Source: Pseudomonas reinekei (lineage in GTDB: Bacteria > Pseudomonadota > Gammaproteobacteria > Pseudomonadales > Pseudomonadaceae). From it: 64,000 bases of DNA. Shown piece by piece: positions 8,973 to 17,419 of this stretch. Under the pieces are notes generated by a model. It was not told the DNA's origin. It did not search any database and saw only the letters and a list, made by a program, of their open reading frames with translations. The stretch's first letter is position 1; each line of letters begins with the position of its first letter. The position numbers were made by a program, and so were the translations under genes. The stretch is from positions 1 through 64,000 of the forward strand of contig NZ_MSTQ01000020.1 in NCBI RefSeq assembly GCF_001945365.1, in the 5' to 3' direction.

Positions 8973-9866
8973 TTACGCCTGATTCAGTTGTGCTTTGAGC
9001 AGATCACGGAAAGTCTGGATCAACGGCTCGCGGCTGCGGCCCCGGCGCACGATCATCGAGAACGGCGCCTGATAGCCGAAAGTCGCCGGCAGCAGCACGC
9101 GCAAATCGCCCTTGTCGGCCCAGGCCTGGGCGTAGTGCTCCGGCAGGTAGCCGATGTAGGCGCCGGACAGCACCAGGATCAGTTGCGCCTCCATACTCTC
9201 CACCGTGGCGGCGCTGTGCTTGAAGCCGTGGCGGGCCAGTTCGGCCTGGCTCCAGTAGCCGCGACCGACCATGCGCTGTTGGGTGATGACTTGCTCGGGG
9301 ATGCGCCGCTCATTGAACAGGGGATGCCGCGAGCTGCAATACAGCCAGTGCTGCTCGCGATACAGCGGCATGTACACCAGGCCGCTCATACGCGTGGAGA
9401 ACGCGCCGATGGCCAGGTCGAGGCGGTTGTCCTGTACGCCGAGCTGCAATTCATAAGGGCTCATGACCGAGAGGTGCAAGTGCACCGCAGGATGTTCCTG
9501 GCTGTAGGCGCCGATGGCTTCGGCGAACGGCAAGGCCTTGTCGCTGACGGTGGAGTCGATCACCCCGAGGTTCAGCGTGCCGCGTAGTTCGCCCTTGAGC
9601 GCGGCGGCGTATTGTTCGAAACCTTCCAGCTCGCCCAGCAGGCGCAGGGTTTCCTGATGGAACAACTCGCCTTTGCTGGTCAGGCTGAAGCCGCCCCGGC
9701 CGCGATGGCACAACACCAGGCCCAGGGCCGATTCGAGCTGGCTCATGTAGGTGCTGATGGCCGACGTCGAGAGGTTGAGCGCTTGCTGGGCGTTGGCGAA
9801 TCCCTGATGGCGCACCACGCTGACGAAGATGCGCAATAGTTTCAGGTCGGGTAAAGCGTTGGCCAT
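8973..9866 (-). CDS. gbuR: LysR-family regulator, probable GbuR
   Basis: The 297-residue LysR protein has an N-terminal winged helix (about residues 8-65, with the recognition region NAQQALNLSTSAISTYMSQLE) and a two-lobed effector domain. It is divergent from gbuA across 254 bp. In P. aeruginosa the LysR-type GbuR (PA1422) is encoded next to gbuA and activates it in response to 4-guanidinobutyrate. The identical arrangement here supports the name. Translation begins at ATG 9866. Confidence 0.8.
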   Translation of the reverse strand: MANALPDLKLLRIFVSVVRHQGFANAQQALNLSTSAISTYMSQLESALGLVLCHRGRGGFSLTSKGELFHQETLRLLGELEGFEQYAAALKGELRGTLNLGVIDSTVSDKALPFAEAIGAYSQEHPAVHLHLSVMSPYELQLGVQDNRLDLAIGAFSTRMSGLVYMPLYREQHWLYCSSRHPLFNERRIPEQVITQQRMVGRGYWSQAELARHGFKHSAATVESMEAQLILVLSGAYIGYLPEHYAQAWADKGDLRVLLPATFGYQAPFSMIVRRGRSREPLIQTFRDLLKAQLNQA

Positions 9867-9900
9867 GCGGGCTCCGAATACAAGCTAATTCAGGTTGCTC

Positions 9901-9928
9901 TTGTGGCGAGGGAGCTTGCGCCCTCGCC
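9901..9928. repeat. Single REP-like palindrome
   Basis: A stem made of TGGCGAGGG and CCCTCGCC around AGCTTGCG lies in the gbuR-gbuA gap. It is a variant of the REP class found elsewhere in the window. Its place in a divergent promoter gap is unusual, since the other copies lie mainly after gene ends. Confidence 0.65.
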
Positions 9929-10120
9929 TCAGGGCTTCTTTGCAGAGCAAGAAGTCTATCTCCGCTCTCGCCATTAGTTTAGAAAAATCTGAACTAAGTA
10001 TTTGCCCGTAGCGATTCTTCCCGCCCACTACATTTCGCAGAATCGGCCCACAAGGTTCGCCCGTCCCGTCCGTGAACGGCGCAACCCAATAAATAAAACA
10101 ACGACGATGAGGCCCTACCC

Positions 10121-11071
10121 GTGGACAAGATTCTTCACCAACCACTGGGCGGCAACGAAATGCCGCGTTTCGGCGGCATCGCCACCATGCTGCGACTCCC
10201 CCATGTTCCTACCGCTGCTGGCCTCGACGCCGCCTTCGTTGGCGTGCCGCTGGACATCGGTACTTCGCTGCGCCCCGGCACTCGCTTCGGGCCGCGTGAC
10301 ATCCGCGCCGAATCGGTGATGATCCGCCCTTACAACATGGCTACCGGTGCAGCACCGTTCGACTCACTGTCGGTTGCCGACATCGGCGACGTGGCGATCA
10401 ACACCTTCAACCTGCTGGATGCCGTACGGATCATCGAAGAATCCTACGACAACATCCTCGAACACGATGTGATCCCGCTGACCCTGGGCGGTGACCACAC
10501 CATCACCCTGCCGATCCTGCGTGCCATCCACAAGAAACACGGCAAGGTCGGCCTGGTGCACATCGACGCCCACGCCGATGTGAACGATCACATGTTCGGC
10601 GAGAAAATCGCCCACGGCACCACTTTCCGCCGCGCCGTCGAAGAAGGCCTGATTGAACCGGACCGCGTTGTGCAAATCGGTCTGCGTGCCCAGGGCTACA
10701 CCGCTGACGACTTCAACTGGAGCCGTAACCAGGGCTTCCGTGTGGTCCAGGCCGAAGAGTGCTGGCACAAATCCCTCGCGCCATTGATGGCCGAAGTTCG
10801 CGAGAAAGTCGGTGGCGGCCCGGTTTACCTGAGCTTCGACATCGACGGCATCGACCCGGCCTGGGCACCAGGCACCGGCACCCCGGAAATCGGTGGTCTG
10901 ACGACCATTCAGGCCATTGAGATCGTTCGCGGCTGCCAAGGCCTCGACCTGATTGGTTGCGATCTGGTAGAAGTCTCGCCCGCTTACGACACCACCGGCA
11001 ACACTTCGCTGCTGGCCGCCAACCTGCTGTACGAAATGCTCTGCGTACTGCCTGGCGTGGTCCATCGCTGA
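10121..11071 (+). CDS. gbuA: Guanidinobutyrase (agmatinase/ureohydrolase family)
   Basis: The 316-residue enzyme hydrolyses 4-guanidinobutyrate to 4-aminobutyrate and urea, a step in arginine catabolism. All manganese ligands of the ureohydrolase fold are present: H126 in GGDHT, D149/H151/D153 in DAHADVN, D240/D242 in SFDIDGIDP. The start is GTG at 10121, with a GAGG about 8 bases upstream; an upstream ATG is out of frame. It is divergent from a GbuR-type regulator and followed by a small conserved gene and two transporters, as in P. aeruginosa PA1418-PA1422. Guanidinobutyrase is preferred to agmatinase because of that context. Confidence 0.88.
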   Translation: MDKILHQPLGGNEMPRFGGIATMLRLPHVPTAAGLDAAFVGVPLDIGTSLRPGTRFGPRDIRAESVMIRPYNMATGAAPFDSLSVADIGDVAINTFNLLDAVRIIEESYDNILEHDVIPLTLGGDHTITLPILRAIHKKHGKVGLVHIDAHADVNDHMFGEKIAHGTTFRRAVEEGLIEPDRVVQIGLRAQGYTADDFNWSRNQGFRVVQAEECWHKSLAPLMAEVREKVGGGPVYLSFDIDGIDPAWAPGTGTPEIGGLTTIQAIEIVRGCQGLDLIGCDLVEVSPAYDTTGNTSLLAANLLYEMLCVLPGVVHR

Positions 11072-11080
11072 GGATCGGTG

Positions 11081-11503
11081 ATGAACGAACGTGATCAGGT
11101 GTTGAAAGCGGCTGCCGATCTGGTTTCCGCCTTCGCCCGTAACGATCGCGAAGCCTACTTCGGCGCGTTCAGCGTCGATGCCAGCTTCGTCTTCTACACC
11201 CTCGAACAACCGCTGCTGTCGCGCGATGCCTATCAAGCGTTGTGGGACAGCTGGCGTACCGAGGATGGCTTCGAAGTGCTGTCGTGCACGTCGAGCAACG
11301 CCTTCGTCAGCCTGCAGGGTGACGTGGCGATTTTCATCCATGACGTGGCCACCGAACTGCGCATGCAAGGGGAGCAACACTTCAGCCAGGAGCGCGAGAC
11401 GATTGTTTTCAAGCAACAAGCGTCTGGCCAAGAACAACAAGGCCTATGGCTGGCCTGCCACGAACATTTGTCCGCAATGCCGGAAGGGCTGCCACCCCCT
11501 TAG
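11081..11503 (+). CDS. NTF2-like/SnoaL-type small protein of the gbu cluster
   Basis: The 140-residue protein looks like the SnoaL/DUF4440 branch of the NTF2 fold (AADLVSAFARNDREAYFGAF near the N terminus, then EVLSCTSSNAFVSLQGDVAIFIHDV). It equals the conserved hypothetical gene next to gbuA in P. aeruginosa (PA1420). It is 9 bp after gbuA and clearly in the same operon. I chose ATG 11081 over the in-frame GTG at 11078 because GAGG is 7 bases before the ATG. Its role is unknown; a ligand-binding or isomerase-like function is possible. Confidence 0.75.
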   Translation: MNERDQVLKAAADLVSAFARNDREAYFGAFSVDASFVFYTLEQPLLSRDAYQALWDSWRTEDGFEVLSCTSSNAFVSLQGDVAIFIHDVATELRMQGEQHFSQERETIVFKQQASGQEQQGLWLACHEHLSAMPEGLPPP

Positions 11504-11557
11504 CCAAACAGGTGACGCTCACACACGATGAGCGCGCCTTTATGATCGGAGCAGATC

Positions 11558-13069
11558 ATGAATAACAACAACAACGAAAAAAGCCTTAGCAGCATCGAAA
11601 CAAACGGGGTCGAACAGATCCCGGACAATGAGCGTACCGCCCGGCCCAGCGACCTGTTTCGCTTGATCTTCGGCGGCGCCAATACCTTTGCCACCGCCGT
11701 ACTCGGCAGCTTCCCGGTACTGTTCGGTCTGTCCTTTCAGGCAGGCGTCTGGGCGATTGTGCTGGGCGTGGTGCTCGGTGCATTGATCCTCGCGCCGATG
11801 GGTCTGTTCGGCCCGATCAACGGCACCAACAATGCCGTGTCGTCCGGCGCACACTTCGGCGTGCACGGGCGGATCGTCGGTTCTTTCCTGTCGTTGTTGA
11901 CCGCTATCGCGTTCTTCTCGCTCTCCGTCTGGAGTTCGGGCGACGCACTGGTGGGTGGCGCCAAACGCCTGATCGACCTGCCGGAAACCGACCTGACCCT
12001 GGGCCTGGCCTACGGTCTGTTCGCGCTGTTGGTACTGACGGTGTGCATCTACGGTTTCCGTTTCATGTTGTGGGTCAACCGCATCGCAGTGTGGGCGGCC
12101 AGCCTGCTGTTCCTACTGGGCATCTTCGCGTTTGCCCCGGCGTTCGACAGCCAATACGCCGGCACCGTGGCCATGGGTCAGGCGGGGTTCTGGGCGGCGT
12201 TCATCGGTGCAGCATTGGTCGCCATGAGCAACCCGATCTCCTTCGGTGCATTCCTCGGCGACTGGTCGCGCTACATCCCCCGTGAAACGCCGAAGGGCCG
12301 GATCATGGTCTCGGTGATTGCCGCGCAACTGGCGACGCTGATTCCTTTCCTGTTCGGCCTCGCCACCGCGACCATCGTGGCGATCAAGGCACCGGACTAT
12401 ATTGCGGCCAACAACTATGTCGGCGGCTTGCTGGCAGTTTCGCCCACCTGGTTCTTCCTGCCGGTGTGCCTGATTGCGGTGATCGGTGGCATGTCCACCG
12501 GCACCACCTCGCTGTATGGCACCGGGCTGGACATGTCCAGCGTGTTTCCTCGGGTGCTGTCGCGGGTCAAGGCCACGCTGCTGATCGGTGTGATGTCGAT
12601 TGCCTTCATCTTCATCGGTCGCTTTGCGGCGAACCTGGTGCAGAGCGTGTCGACTTTCGCCGTGTTGATCATCACCTGCACCACGCCATGGATGGTGATC
12701 ATGATCATCGGCCTGCTGGTGCGTCGCGGCTTCTACTGCCCGGATGACCTGCAAGTCTTTACCCGTGGCGAAAAAGGTGGCCGCTACTGGTTCACCCACG
12801 GCTGGAACTGGCGCGGCATGGGTGCCTGGCTCCCGAGCGCGGCCGTCGGCCTGTGCTTCGTCAACTTGCCGGGGCAGTTCGTCGGCCCGCTGGGCAACCT
12901 GGCCGATGGCATCGACATCAGCTTGCCGGTGACCCTGGGCCTGGCCTCGGTGGTGTACCTGGTGCTGCTCAAGATGTTCCCGGAAGCGAACGTGGTGTTC
13001 GGCCCGAATGATTCACGCAGCAAGAGCACGGACCCGCTCGTAAAACCGGCGATGCACCCAGTCGCCTGA
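11558..13069 (+). CDS. NCS1/cytosine-permease-like transporter of the gbu cluster
   Basis: The 503-residue protein has about 12 hydrophobic segments after a charged N terminus and NCS1-type features (FGGANTFATAVLGSFPVLFGLSF and SNPISFGAFLGDWSRYIPRET, the latter typical of purine/cytosine permeases). GGAG lies 6 bases before the ATG. It is placed after gbuA and before a sodium-solute symporter, like PA1419. Uptake of 4-guanidinobutyrate or a related arginine breakdown product is a reasonable inference, but substrate cannot be read from sequence. Confidence 0.82.
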   Translation: MNNNNNEKSLSSIETNGVEQIPDNERTARPSDLFRLIFGGANTFATAVLGSFPVLFGLSFQAGVWAIVLGVVLGALILAPMGLFGPINGTNNAVSSGAHFGVHGRIVGSFLSLLTAIAFFSLSVWSSGDALVGGAKRLIDLPETDLTLGLAYGLFALLVLTVCIYGFRFMLWVNRIAVWAASLLFLLGIFAFAPAFDSQYAGTVAMGQAGFWAAFIGAALVAMSNPISFGAFLGDWSRYIPRETPKGRIMVSVIAAQLATLIPFLFGLATATIVAIKAPDYIAANNYVGGLLAVSPTWFFLPVCLIAVIGGMSTGTTSLYGTGLDMSSVFPRVLSRVKATLLIGVMSIAFIFIGRFAANLVQSVSTFAVLIITCTTPWMVIMIIGLLVRRGFYCPDDLQVFTRGEKGGRYWFTHGWNWRGMGAWLPSAAVGLCFVNLPGQFVGPLGNLADGIDISLPVTLGLASVVYLVLLKMFPEANVVFGPNDSRSKSTDPLVKPAMHPVA

Positions 13070-13111
13070 TTTTTAGCCTCACATAAAAAAGACAATCGGA
13101 GACACGCCATC

Positions 13112-14491
13112 ATGGCTTTGGATTTATTCGTCGTACTCATTTACGCCGCCGCGATGCTGATACTCGGCTACTGTGGCATGCGCAAGGCCAAGACCCATGA
13201 AGACTACCTGGTTGCGGGCCGAAACCTCGGCCCGACCCTGTACATGGGCACCATGGCTGCCACGGTCCTCGGCGGCGCGTCCACCGTGGGCACCGTACGC
13301 CTGGGCTACGTGCACGGTATCTCCGGTTTCTGGCTCTGTGCCGCACTGGGTTGCGGGATCATCGCGCTGAACCTGTTCCTGGCCAAACCCTTGCTCAAAC
13401 TGAAAGTGTTCACCGTCACCCAGGTGCTGGAAAAACGCTATAACCCAATGGCCCGTACCGCCAGTGCGACCATCATGCTGGCTTACGCCCTGATGATCGG
13501 CGTGGTCTCCATCCTGGCCATCGGCACCGTATTGCAAGTACTGTTCGATCTGCCGTTCTGGGTTTCCATACTGGTGGGTGGCGGTATCGTCGTCATCTAT
13601 TCGACCATCGGCGGCATGTGGTCGCTGACCCTGACCGATATCGTGCAGTTCGGTATCCAGACCGTCGGCCTGATGTTCCTGCTGTTGCCGATCTGCCTAT
13701 ACCGCGTGGGGGGCTGGGACCAACTGGTCGCGCAACTGCCGGCCGCCAGCTTCAACTTCACCAGCATTGGCTGGGACACCATCATCACCTACTTCATGAT
13801 CTACTTTTTCGGCATTTTGATCGGTCAGGACATCTGGCAACGGGTATTCACCGCCAAGAGCGAAAAAGTGGCGAAGTACGCCGGTACGTCAGCCGGTATC
13901 TACTGCATCATCTACGGTCTGGTTTGCGCCTTGATCGGTATGGCTGCTCACGTGCTGATACCGGACCTGGACAACGTCAACAACGCTTTCGCGGCTATCG
14001 TCAAAGTCTCGCTGCCAGACGGCATACGGGGCCTGGTGATCGCTGCTGCACTGGCGGCCATGATGTCCACCGCCAGCGCCGGCTTGCTGGCAGCGTCCAC
14101 TACCCTGACCGAAGACCTGCTGCCGAAACTGCGCGGCGGTAAAGAGTCGAACATCAGCACCAACCGCTTGTTCACCCTGCTGACCGGCCTCGTTGTGCTG
14201 GGCATCGCCCTGGTCGTCAATGACGTCATCAGCGCCTTGACGCTGGCCTACAATCTGCTGGTAGGCGGCATGTTGATCCCGCTCATGGGTGCAATCTTCT
14301 GGAAGCGCGCCACCACCGCCGGAGCAATCACCGCCATGGCGATGGGCTTTATCACCGCCCTGATCTTCATGTTCAAGGACGGAATGGATGCCAACTCGCC
14401 GATCTACTACAGCCTGGGTGTCAGCCTGGTGAGCTTCGTGCTGGTCAGCCTGATGTCCCGTCGCCCCGCGACACTGGCCAGCGCCGTTTGA
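13112..14491 (+). CDS. Sodium:solute symporter (SSS family) of the gbu cluster
   Basis: The 459-residue protein shows about 13 membrane segments and SSS-family signatures: GRNLGPTLYMGTMAATVLGG near residue 32, the STIGGMWSLTLTDIVQ block near 160 and AAALAAMMSTASAGLLAAST near 312, which holds small residues of the sodium site. It corresponds to PA1418 in the P. aeruginosa cluster. It closes the gbu operon and is followed by a strong terminator. Confidence 0.87.
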   Translation: MALDLFVVLIYAAAMLILGYCGMRKAKTHEDYLVAGRNLGPTLYMGTMAATVLGGASTVGTVRLGYVHGISGFWLCAALGCGIIALNLFLAKPLLKLKVFTVTQVLEKRYNPMARTASATIMLAYALMIGVVSILAIGTVLQVLFDLPFWVSILVGGGIVVIYSTIGGMWSLTLTDIVQFGIQTVGLMFLLLPICLYRVGGWDQLVAQLPAASFNFTSIGWDTIITYFMIYFFGILIGQDIWQRVFTAKSEKVAKYAGTSAGIYCIIYGLVCALIGMAAHVLIPDLDNVNNAFAAIVKVSLPDGIRGLVIAAALAAMMSTASAGLLAASTTLTEDLLPKLRGGKESNISTNRLFTLLTGLVVLGIALVVNDVISALTLAYNLLVGGMLIPLMGAIFWKRATTAGAITAMAMGFITALIFMFKDGMDANSPIYYSLGVSLVSFVLVSLMSRRPATLASAV

Positions 14492-14522
14492 TCTGAACAT
14501 AACGACTTGATGCTTTCTTCGA

Positions 14523-14556
14523 CGGGTGTGGCGTCGGTTGCCACACCCGTTTTTTT
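14523..14556 (+). terminator. Rho-independent terminator of the gbu operon
   Basis: A perfect 10-bp stem (CGGGTGTGGC / GCCACACCCG) with a 7-base loop is followed by seven T residues, 32 bp after the symporter stop. Confidence 0.93.
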
Positions 14557-14681
14557 CATCCGCAGAAAACCCGTGAAGCGGGTTGACCAGCGGCAACGCC
14601 TGCACCGTTGAAGCCTGCTGTACTCAATGGCAGGAACAAGCCCGCAGGGACAAAAAACCGCTTCAGCCTCGAAGAACCGCC

Positions 14682-14933
14682 ATGAACAAAGCCGCCGTAC
14701 GCGCCGCCGTGCATCGATTCATCAGCCGCTCGCTCGAAGGCCGGGATGACTTCGACGACAACGCCAGCCTGGTGCAATTGGGATTGGATAAAGCGGATAT
14801 CGAGGACCTCATCTTCCACCTGGAAGACGAGTTCGGTTTGACGGCCTTCACCGCCGAGGAAGACCGGATGCTCAAGACCGCCAGGACGGCAAATGACTTG
14901 AGTCGGTTTCTGATGGAAATCGGGCGGCATTGA
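14682..14933 (+). CDS. Acyl-carrier-protein-like small protein lacking the attachment serine
   Basis: The 83-residue acidic protein resembles carrier proteins over the central helix: LVQLGLDKADIEDLIFHLEDEFGL matches the usual LxxLGxDSLDxxELxxxLExxFGI pattern. The serine that carries phosphopantetheine is replaced (DKA instead of DSL), so it should not be loaded as a normal ACP. The start ATG 14682 begins the conserved part; upstream in-frame codons read into repeat-like sequence. No fatty acid or polyketide gene is adjacent. Either a non-carrier relative or a regulatory ACP-like protein is possible. Confidence 0.75.
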   Translation: MNKAAVRAAVHRFISRSLEGRDDFDDNASLVQLGLDKADIEDLIFHLEDEFGLTAFTAEEDRMLKTARTANDLSRFLMEIGRH

Positions 14934-14973
14934 CACCCTGCATGAGCCTTTCGACCGCCAGGCTCACAGCCTG

Positions 14974-15035
14974 CGGCAGCGCCTGCAGGTGCACCGACAA
15001 TCGCAGCATCAGAGCAGCACCTGCAGGCGCTGCCG
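14974..15035. repeat. Inverted repeat, REP class GCAGCGCCTGCAG
   Basis: Perfect 19-base arms (14974-14992 and 15017-15035) enclose 24 bases. The element is flanked by fragments of a GATCGCAG motif that also bounds repeats at 22476-22550 and 44223-44302. It lies between two convergent genes and could form a stable hairpin in either transcript. Confidence 0.85.
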
Positions 15036-15066
15036 AAGACTGCGATCTATTCAGCCCTTGATGGAC

Positions 15067-15195
15067 TTATCGACGGCGCTGCTGGCGTCGGCGCTGTTCG
15101 TCATCTGTACGGATGGGCACAGGTTGCAGAGGCGGTTCGATCAAACCGAGTGCGACACCCAGGTCGTGCAGCCAGTTCTGGATTTTCTCTTTCAT
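15067..15195 (-). CDS. 42-residue conserved small ORF at PA1414-like position (possible sRNA locus)
   Basis: A 42-codon ORF starts at ATG 15195 behind a GGGGG-type ribosome site. The start is MKEKIQNWLHDLGVALGLIE and the C terminus is very Arg/Gln-rich (RRRQQRRR). It lies between a LysR gene (minus) and the gbu cluster, the same place as PA1414 in P. aeruginosa, a locus reported to encode the low-oxygen-induced sRNA SicX. I therefore record it as a probable small ORF, with an RNA function as a real alternative. I could not find a convincing Anr box (TTGAT-N4-ATCAA) upstream. Longer in-frame starts up to 15342 lack support. Confidence 0.6.
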   Translation of the reverse strand: MKEKIQNWLHDLGVALGLIEPPLQPVPIRTDDEQRRRQQRRR

Positions 15196-15334
15196 GATGC
15201 CCCCTTCAGGGTAGTGCCGAGCGGCCAAAATTCTGTAGCCCCTTCGCACTGATAATAGTCCGAAGTCCGGAGCAATGCTCGCCGAAAGTGGCAATGATCT
15301 GTTACTGAATGGATCACAATCGAACGCCATTAAA

Positions 15335-16228
15335 TCATGCAATCGCCCGGGTCTGGCTTTGCGCCGACGGATAGACCGCTTGCTGCTCCTCGATCCACGC
15401 GTTCAGGTTGGCGCCGACCATGCCCTTGCGCCACATCAGCCAGGTGGTGGCGCTGGCAAATGGCTCGGGTAACGGATGCACCGCCACACTTTCACGGCCC
15501 GGCAGGCTGGCGAGCATCGACTCCGACATCATCGCCACGCCGGAGCCGGCAATCACACACGCGAGCATCCCCGGGTAGGACTCGATTTCCATCGCCCGGC
15601 CCATGACCGCGTGATCGTGGGAGAACCAGGATTCCAGGCGCATCCGATAGGAGCAGCCCTGACGAAAGGTGAACACCGAACGCCCTTCGATGTCCCGCGC
15701 ACTGAGCACCGGCGGGTGGTCGGCCTCGCTGATCAGCACCAGCCGCTCCTCGCACAACAGCACGCCGTCGATCACTGCCAGTTCTGGCGGCCCGTCCACC
15801 AGCGCCGCATCGAGGCGGCCGGTGAGCAAACCTTCCAGCAGTTCACCGCTCGGCCCGGACTGCACTTGCAGGTTCACCGCCGGATAGCGCCGGTGGTAGC
15901 GCGCCAACAACGCCGGCAGGTGAATCGCGGCGGTGCTGTACATCGTGCCAAGGACGAAGTCGCCAGCCGGTTGCCCACCCTGCACCGCCGCGTTGGCTTC
16001 ATCGTGCAAGGCGAACAATTTGGCGGTGTAGTCCAGCAGGACTTTCCCCGCAGGCGACAATTGCAAACGCTGACGCTCGCGCACGAACAATTCAACGCCA
16101 AGTTGCTCTTCGAGCTGCTTGAGCCGTGTCGACAGGTTGGATGGCACCCGGTGCAGGCGTTCGGCGGCGCGGGTGATGGAGCCTTCTTCCGCCACCGCCT
16201 GGAAGATTCGCAACTGGCTGAATTCCAC
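15335..16228 (-). CDS. LysR-family transcriptional regulator (PA1413-like)
   Basis: The 297-residue LysR protein has the helix-turn-helix in FSQLRIFQAVAEEGSITRAA and HRVPSNLSTRLKQLEEQL, and an effector domain with a late VIAGSGVAMMSESML segment. I prefer GTG 16228 because GGAG lies 6 bases before it; the reading frame extends upstream to a TTG without a ribosome site. The next gene upstream on the same strand is an EamA transporter. The position next to the PA1414-like ORF suggests orthology to PA1413. Target genes are unknown. Confidence 0.82.
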   Translation of the reverse strand: MEFSQLRIFQAVAEEGSITRAAERLHRVPSNLSTRLKQLEEQLGVELFVRERQRLQLSPAGKVLLDYTAKLFALHDEANAAVQGGQPAGDFVLGTMYSTAAIHLPALLARYHRRYPAVNLQVQSGPSGELLEGLLTGRLDAALVDGPPELAVIDGVLLCEERLVLISEADHPPVLSARDIEGRSVFTFRQGCSYRMRLESWFSHDHAVMGRAMEIESYPGMLACVIAGSGVAMMSESMLASLPGRESVAVHPLPEPFASATTWLMWRKGMVGANLNAWIEEQQAVYPSAQSQTRAIA

Positions 16229-16320
16229 ACCTTTCTCCAAACATGAACAAGTCACCAACTATTGTTCTTTAAAAAAGAAAGTCAATCACTCCCGGCCTGA
16301 CGGTCGTCGACCTTCCCGGC

Positions 16321-17253
16321 TCAGCTTTGCCCCAGTACTTTGCGCAAACGGCGGCGGACCCACTGCTCAGCGCTGACAAAGGTGATCCCCAGCAACACCA
16401 GCACCGCGCCGATCACAAAGTTCAGGCTCAATTCTTCACCCAGCAGCAACACGCCGAACGTGACACCGAACAGCGGCGTCATGAAGGAAAACACCGCCAG
16501 ATTAGCCGCCAGATAGCGGCGCAACAGCCAGAACCAGATCAGATAGCTGAAGAACGACACCACCACGCCTTGAAACAGCACGCTGGCCACCGCCACGGGG
16601 GTCAGGCTGACATGGGTGATCTGGCCGCTGAGCAGCGCGATCAATACCAGGCCGACAAACCCGACAAGCAACTGATAGAACAACGTCAGCGTCACCGGCG
16701 CCTCCGACAACCGCGAAGCGCGCACCACCACGGTTGTTGCGCCCCAAGCCGCACCCGCCAGCACGCCCAGTGCATCGCCGAGCAGCATGCGGCGGTCAAG
16801 GTTGTCCCAGGAAACCCCTCCGGCAAACGCGATGCCGATCCCGATGAACGCCAGGATAATCCCCAGCCATTGCACCGGTCTCAATCGTTCACTGGGCAAC
16901 AACCAATGCACGCCCAACGCGGTGAAAATCGGCGCGGTGTAGAGAAACACCGACATGTGCGCCGCGGTGGTCAGTTGCAGTCCTTCAGAGATAAAGAAAA
17001 ACTCCACGCCAAACAAGGCACCGGCCAACAGCCCGCCTCGCCATGTAGCGCTGACCTGATCCCAGCCACCCTTCCAGCAGATCAACAATCCTACGAGCAA
17101 TGCAGAAATGCCCGACCGAGCCGCCGCCTGCATGACCGGCGCGATGTCGGGCGCCGCCCACTTGATCATCACCTGCTGGACACCCCAGACCAGGCACAAC
17201 CCCAGCATCACTTGCAGGGCAAATCCATCGGCGCTGCGCCGGGTGGCGCTCAC
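16321..17253 (-). CDS. EamA/DMT-family permease
   Basis: The 310-residue protein has ten predicted membrane helices in two EamA repeats (GLCLVWGVQQVMIKWAAPDI opens the first; LGVLAGAAWGATTVVVRASR opens the second). This is the drug/metabolite transporter layout, with likely export of a small metabolite. GTG 17253 follows GAGG by 7 bases and begins the conserved part; the open frame further upstream lies over the terminator of the next gene. Substrate unknown. Confidence 0.83.
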   Translation of the reverse strand: MSATRRSADGFALQVMLGLCLVWGVQQVMIKWAAPDIAPVMQAAARSGISALLVGLLICWKGGWDQVSATWRGGLLAGALFGVEFFFISEGLQLTTAAHMSVFLYTAPIFTALGVHWLLPSERLRPVQWLGIILAFIGIGIAFAGGVSWDNLDRRMLLGDALGVLAGAAWGATTVVVRASRLSEAPVTLTLFYQLLVGFVGLVLIALLSGQITHVSLTPVAVASVLFQGVVVSFFSYLIWFWLLRRYLAANLAVFSFMTPLFGVTFGVLLLGEELSLNFVIGAVLVLLGITFVSAEQWVRRRLRKVLGQS

Positions 17254-17296
17254 CTTGAAACCTCGACAACACAGAACATGGCAGTGGCTCGACAGT

Positions 17297-17342
17297 AAAA
17301 AGCAAAGCCCCGGCCTGCTTGTTGACCAAGCGGTGCCGGGGC
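17297..17342 (-). terminator. Terminator of the NCS1 transporter gene
   Basis: On the minus strand an 8-bp GC stem (GCCCCGGC / GCCGGGGC, 17335-17342 and 17307-17314) is followed by TTTGCTTTTT. It lies about 80 bp past the NCS1 stop. Confidence 0.82.
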
Positions 17343-17419
17343 GAATTTTCATGCTGTCGATTATTAACCAGATGGCGTGAAATTGCCGCCTGTCACAGAC
17401 CTTTATGTAGCGGGTTGCG

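Noticed and set aside
15196..15334. Anr/FNR box before the PA1414-like ORF
   Set aside because: I scanned for TTGAT-N4-ATCAA on both strands and found only half-site fragments such as GTGATCCATTCAGT, which do not fit.
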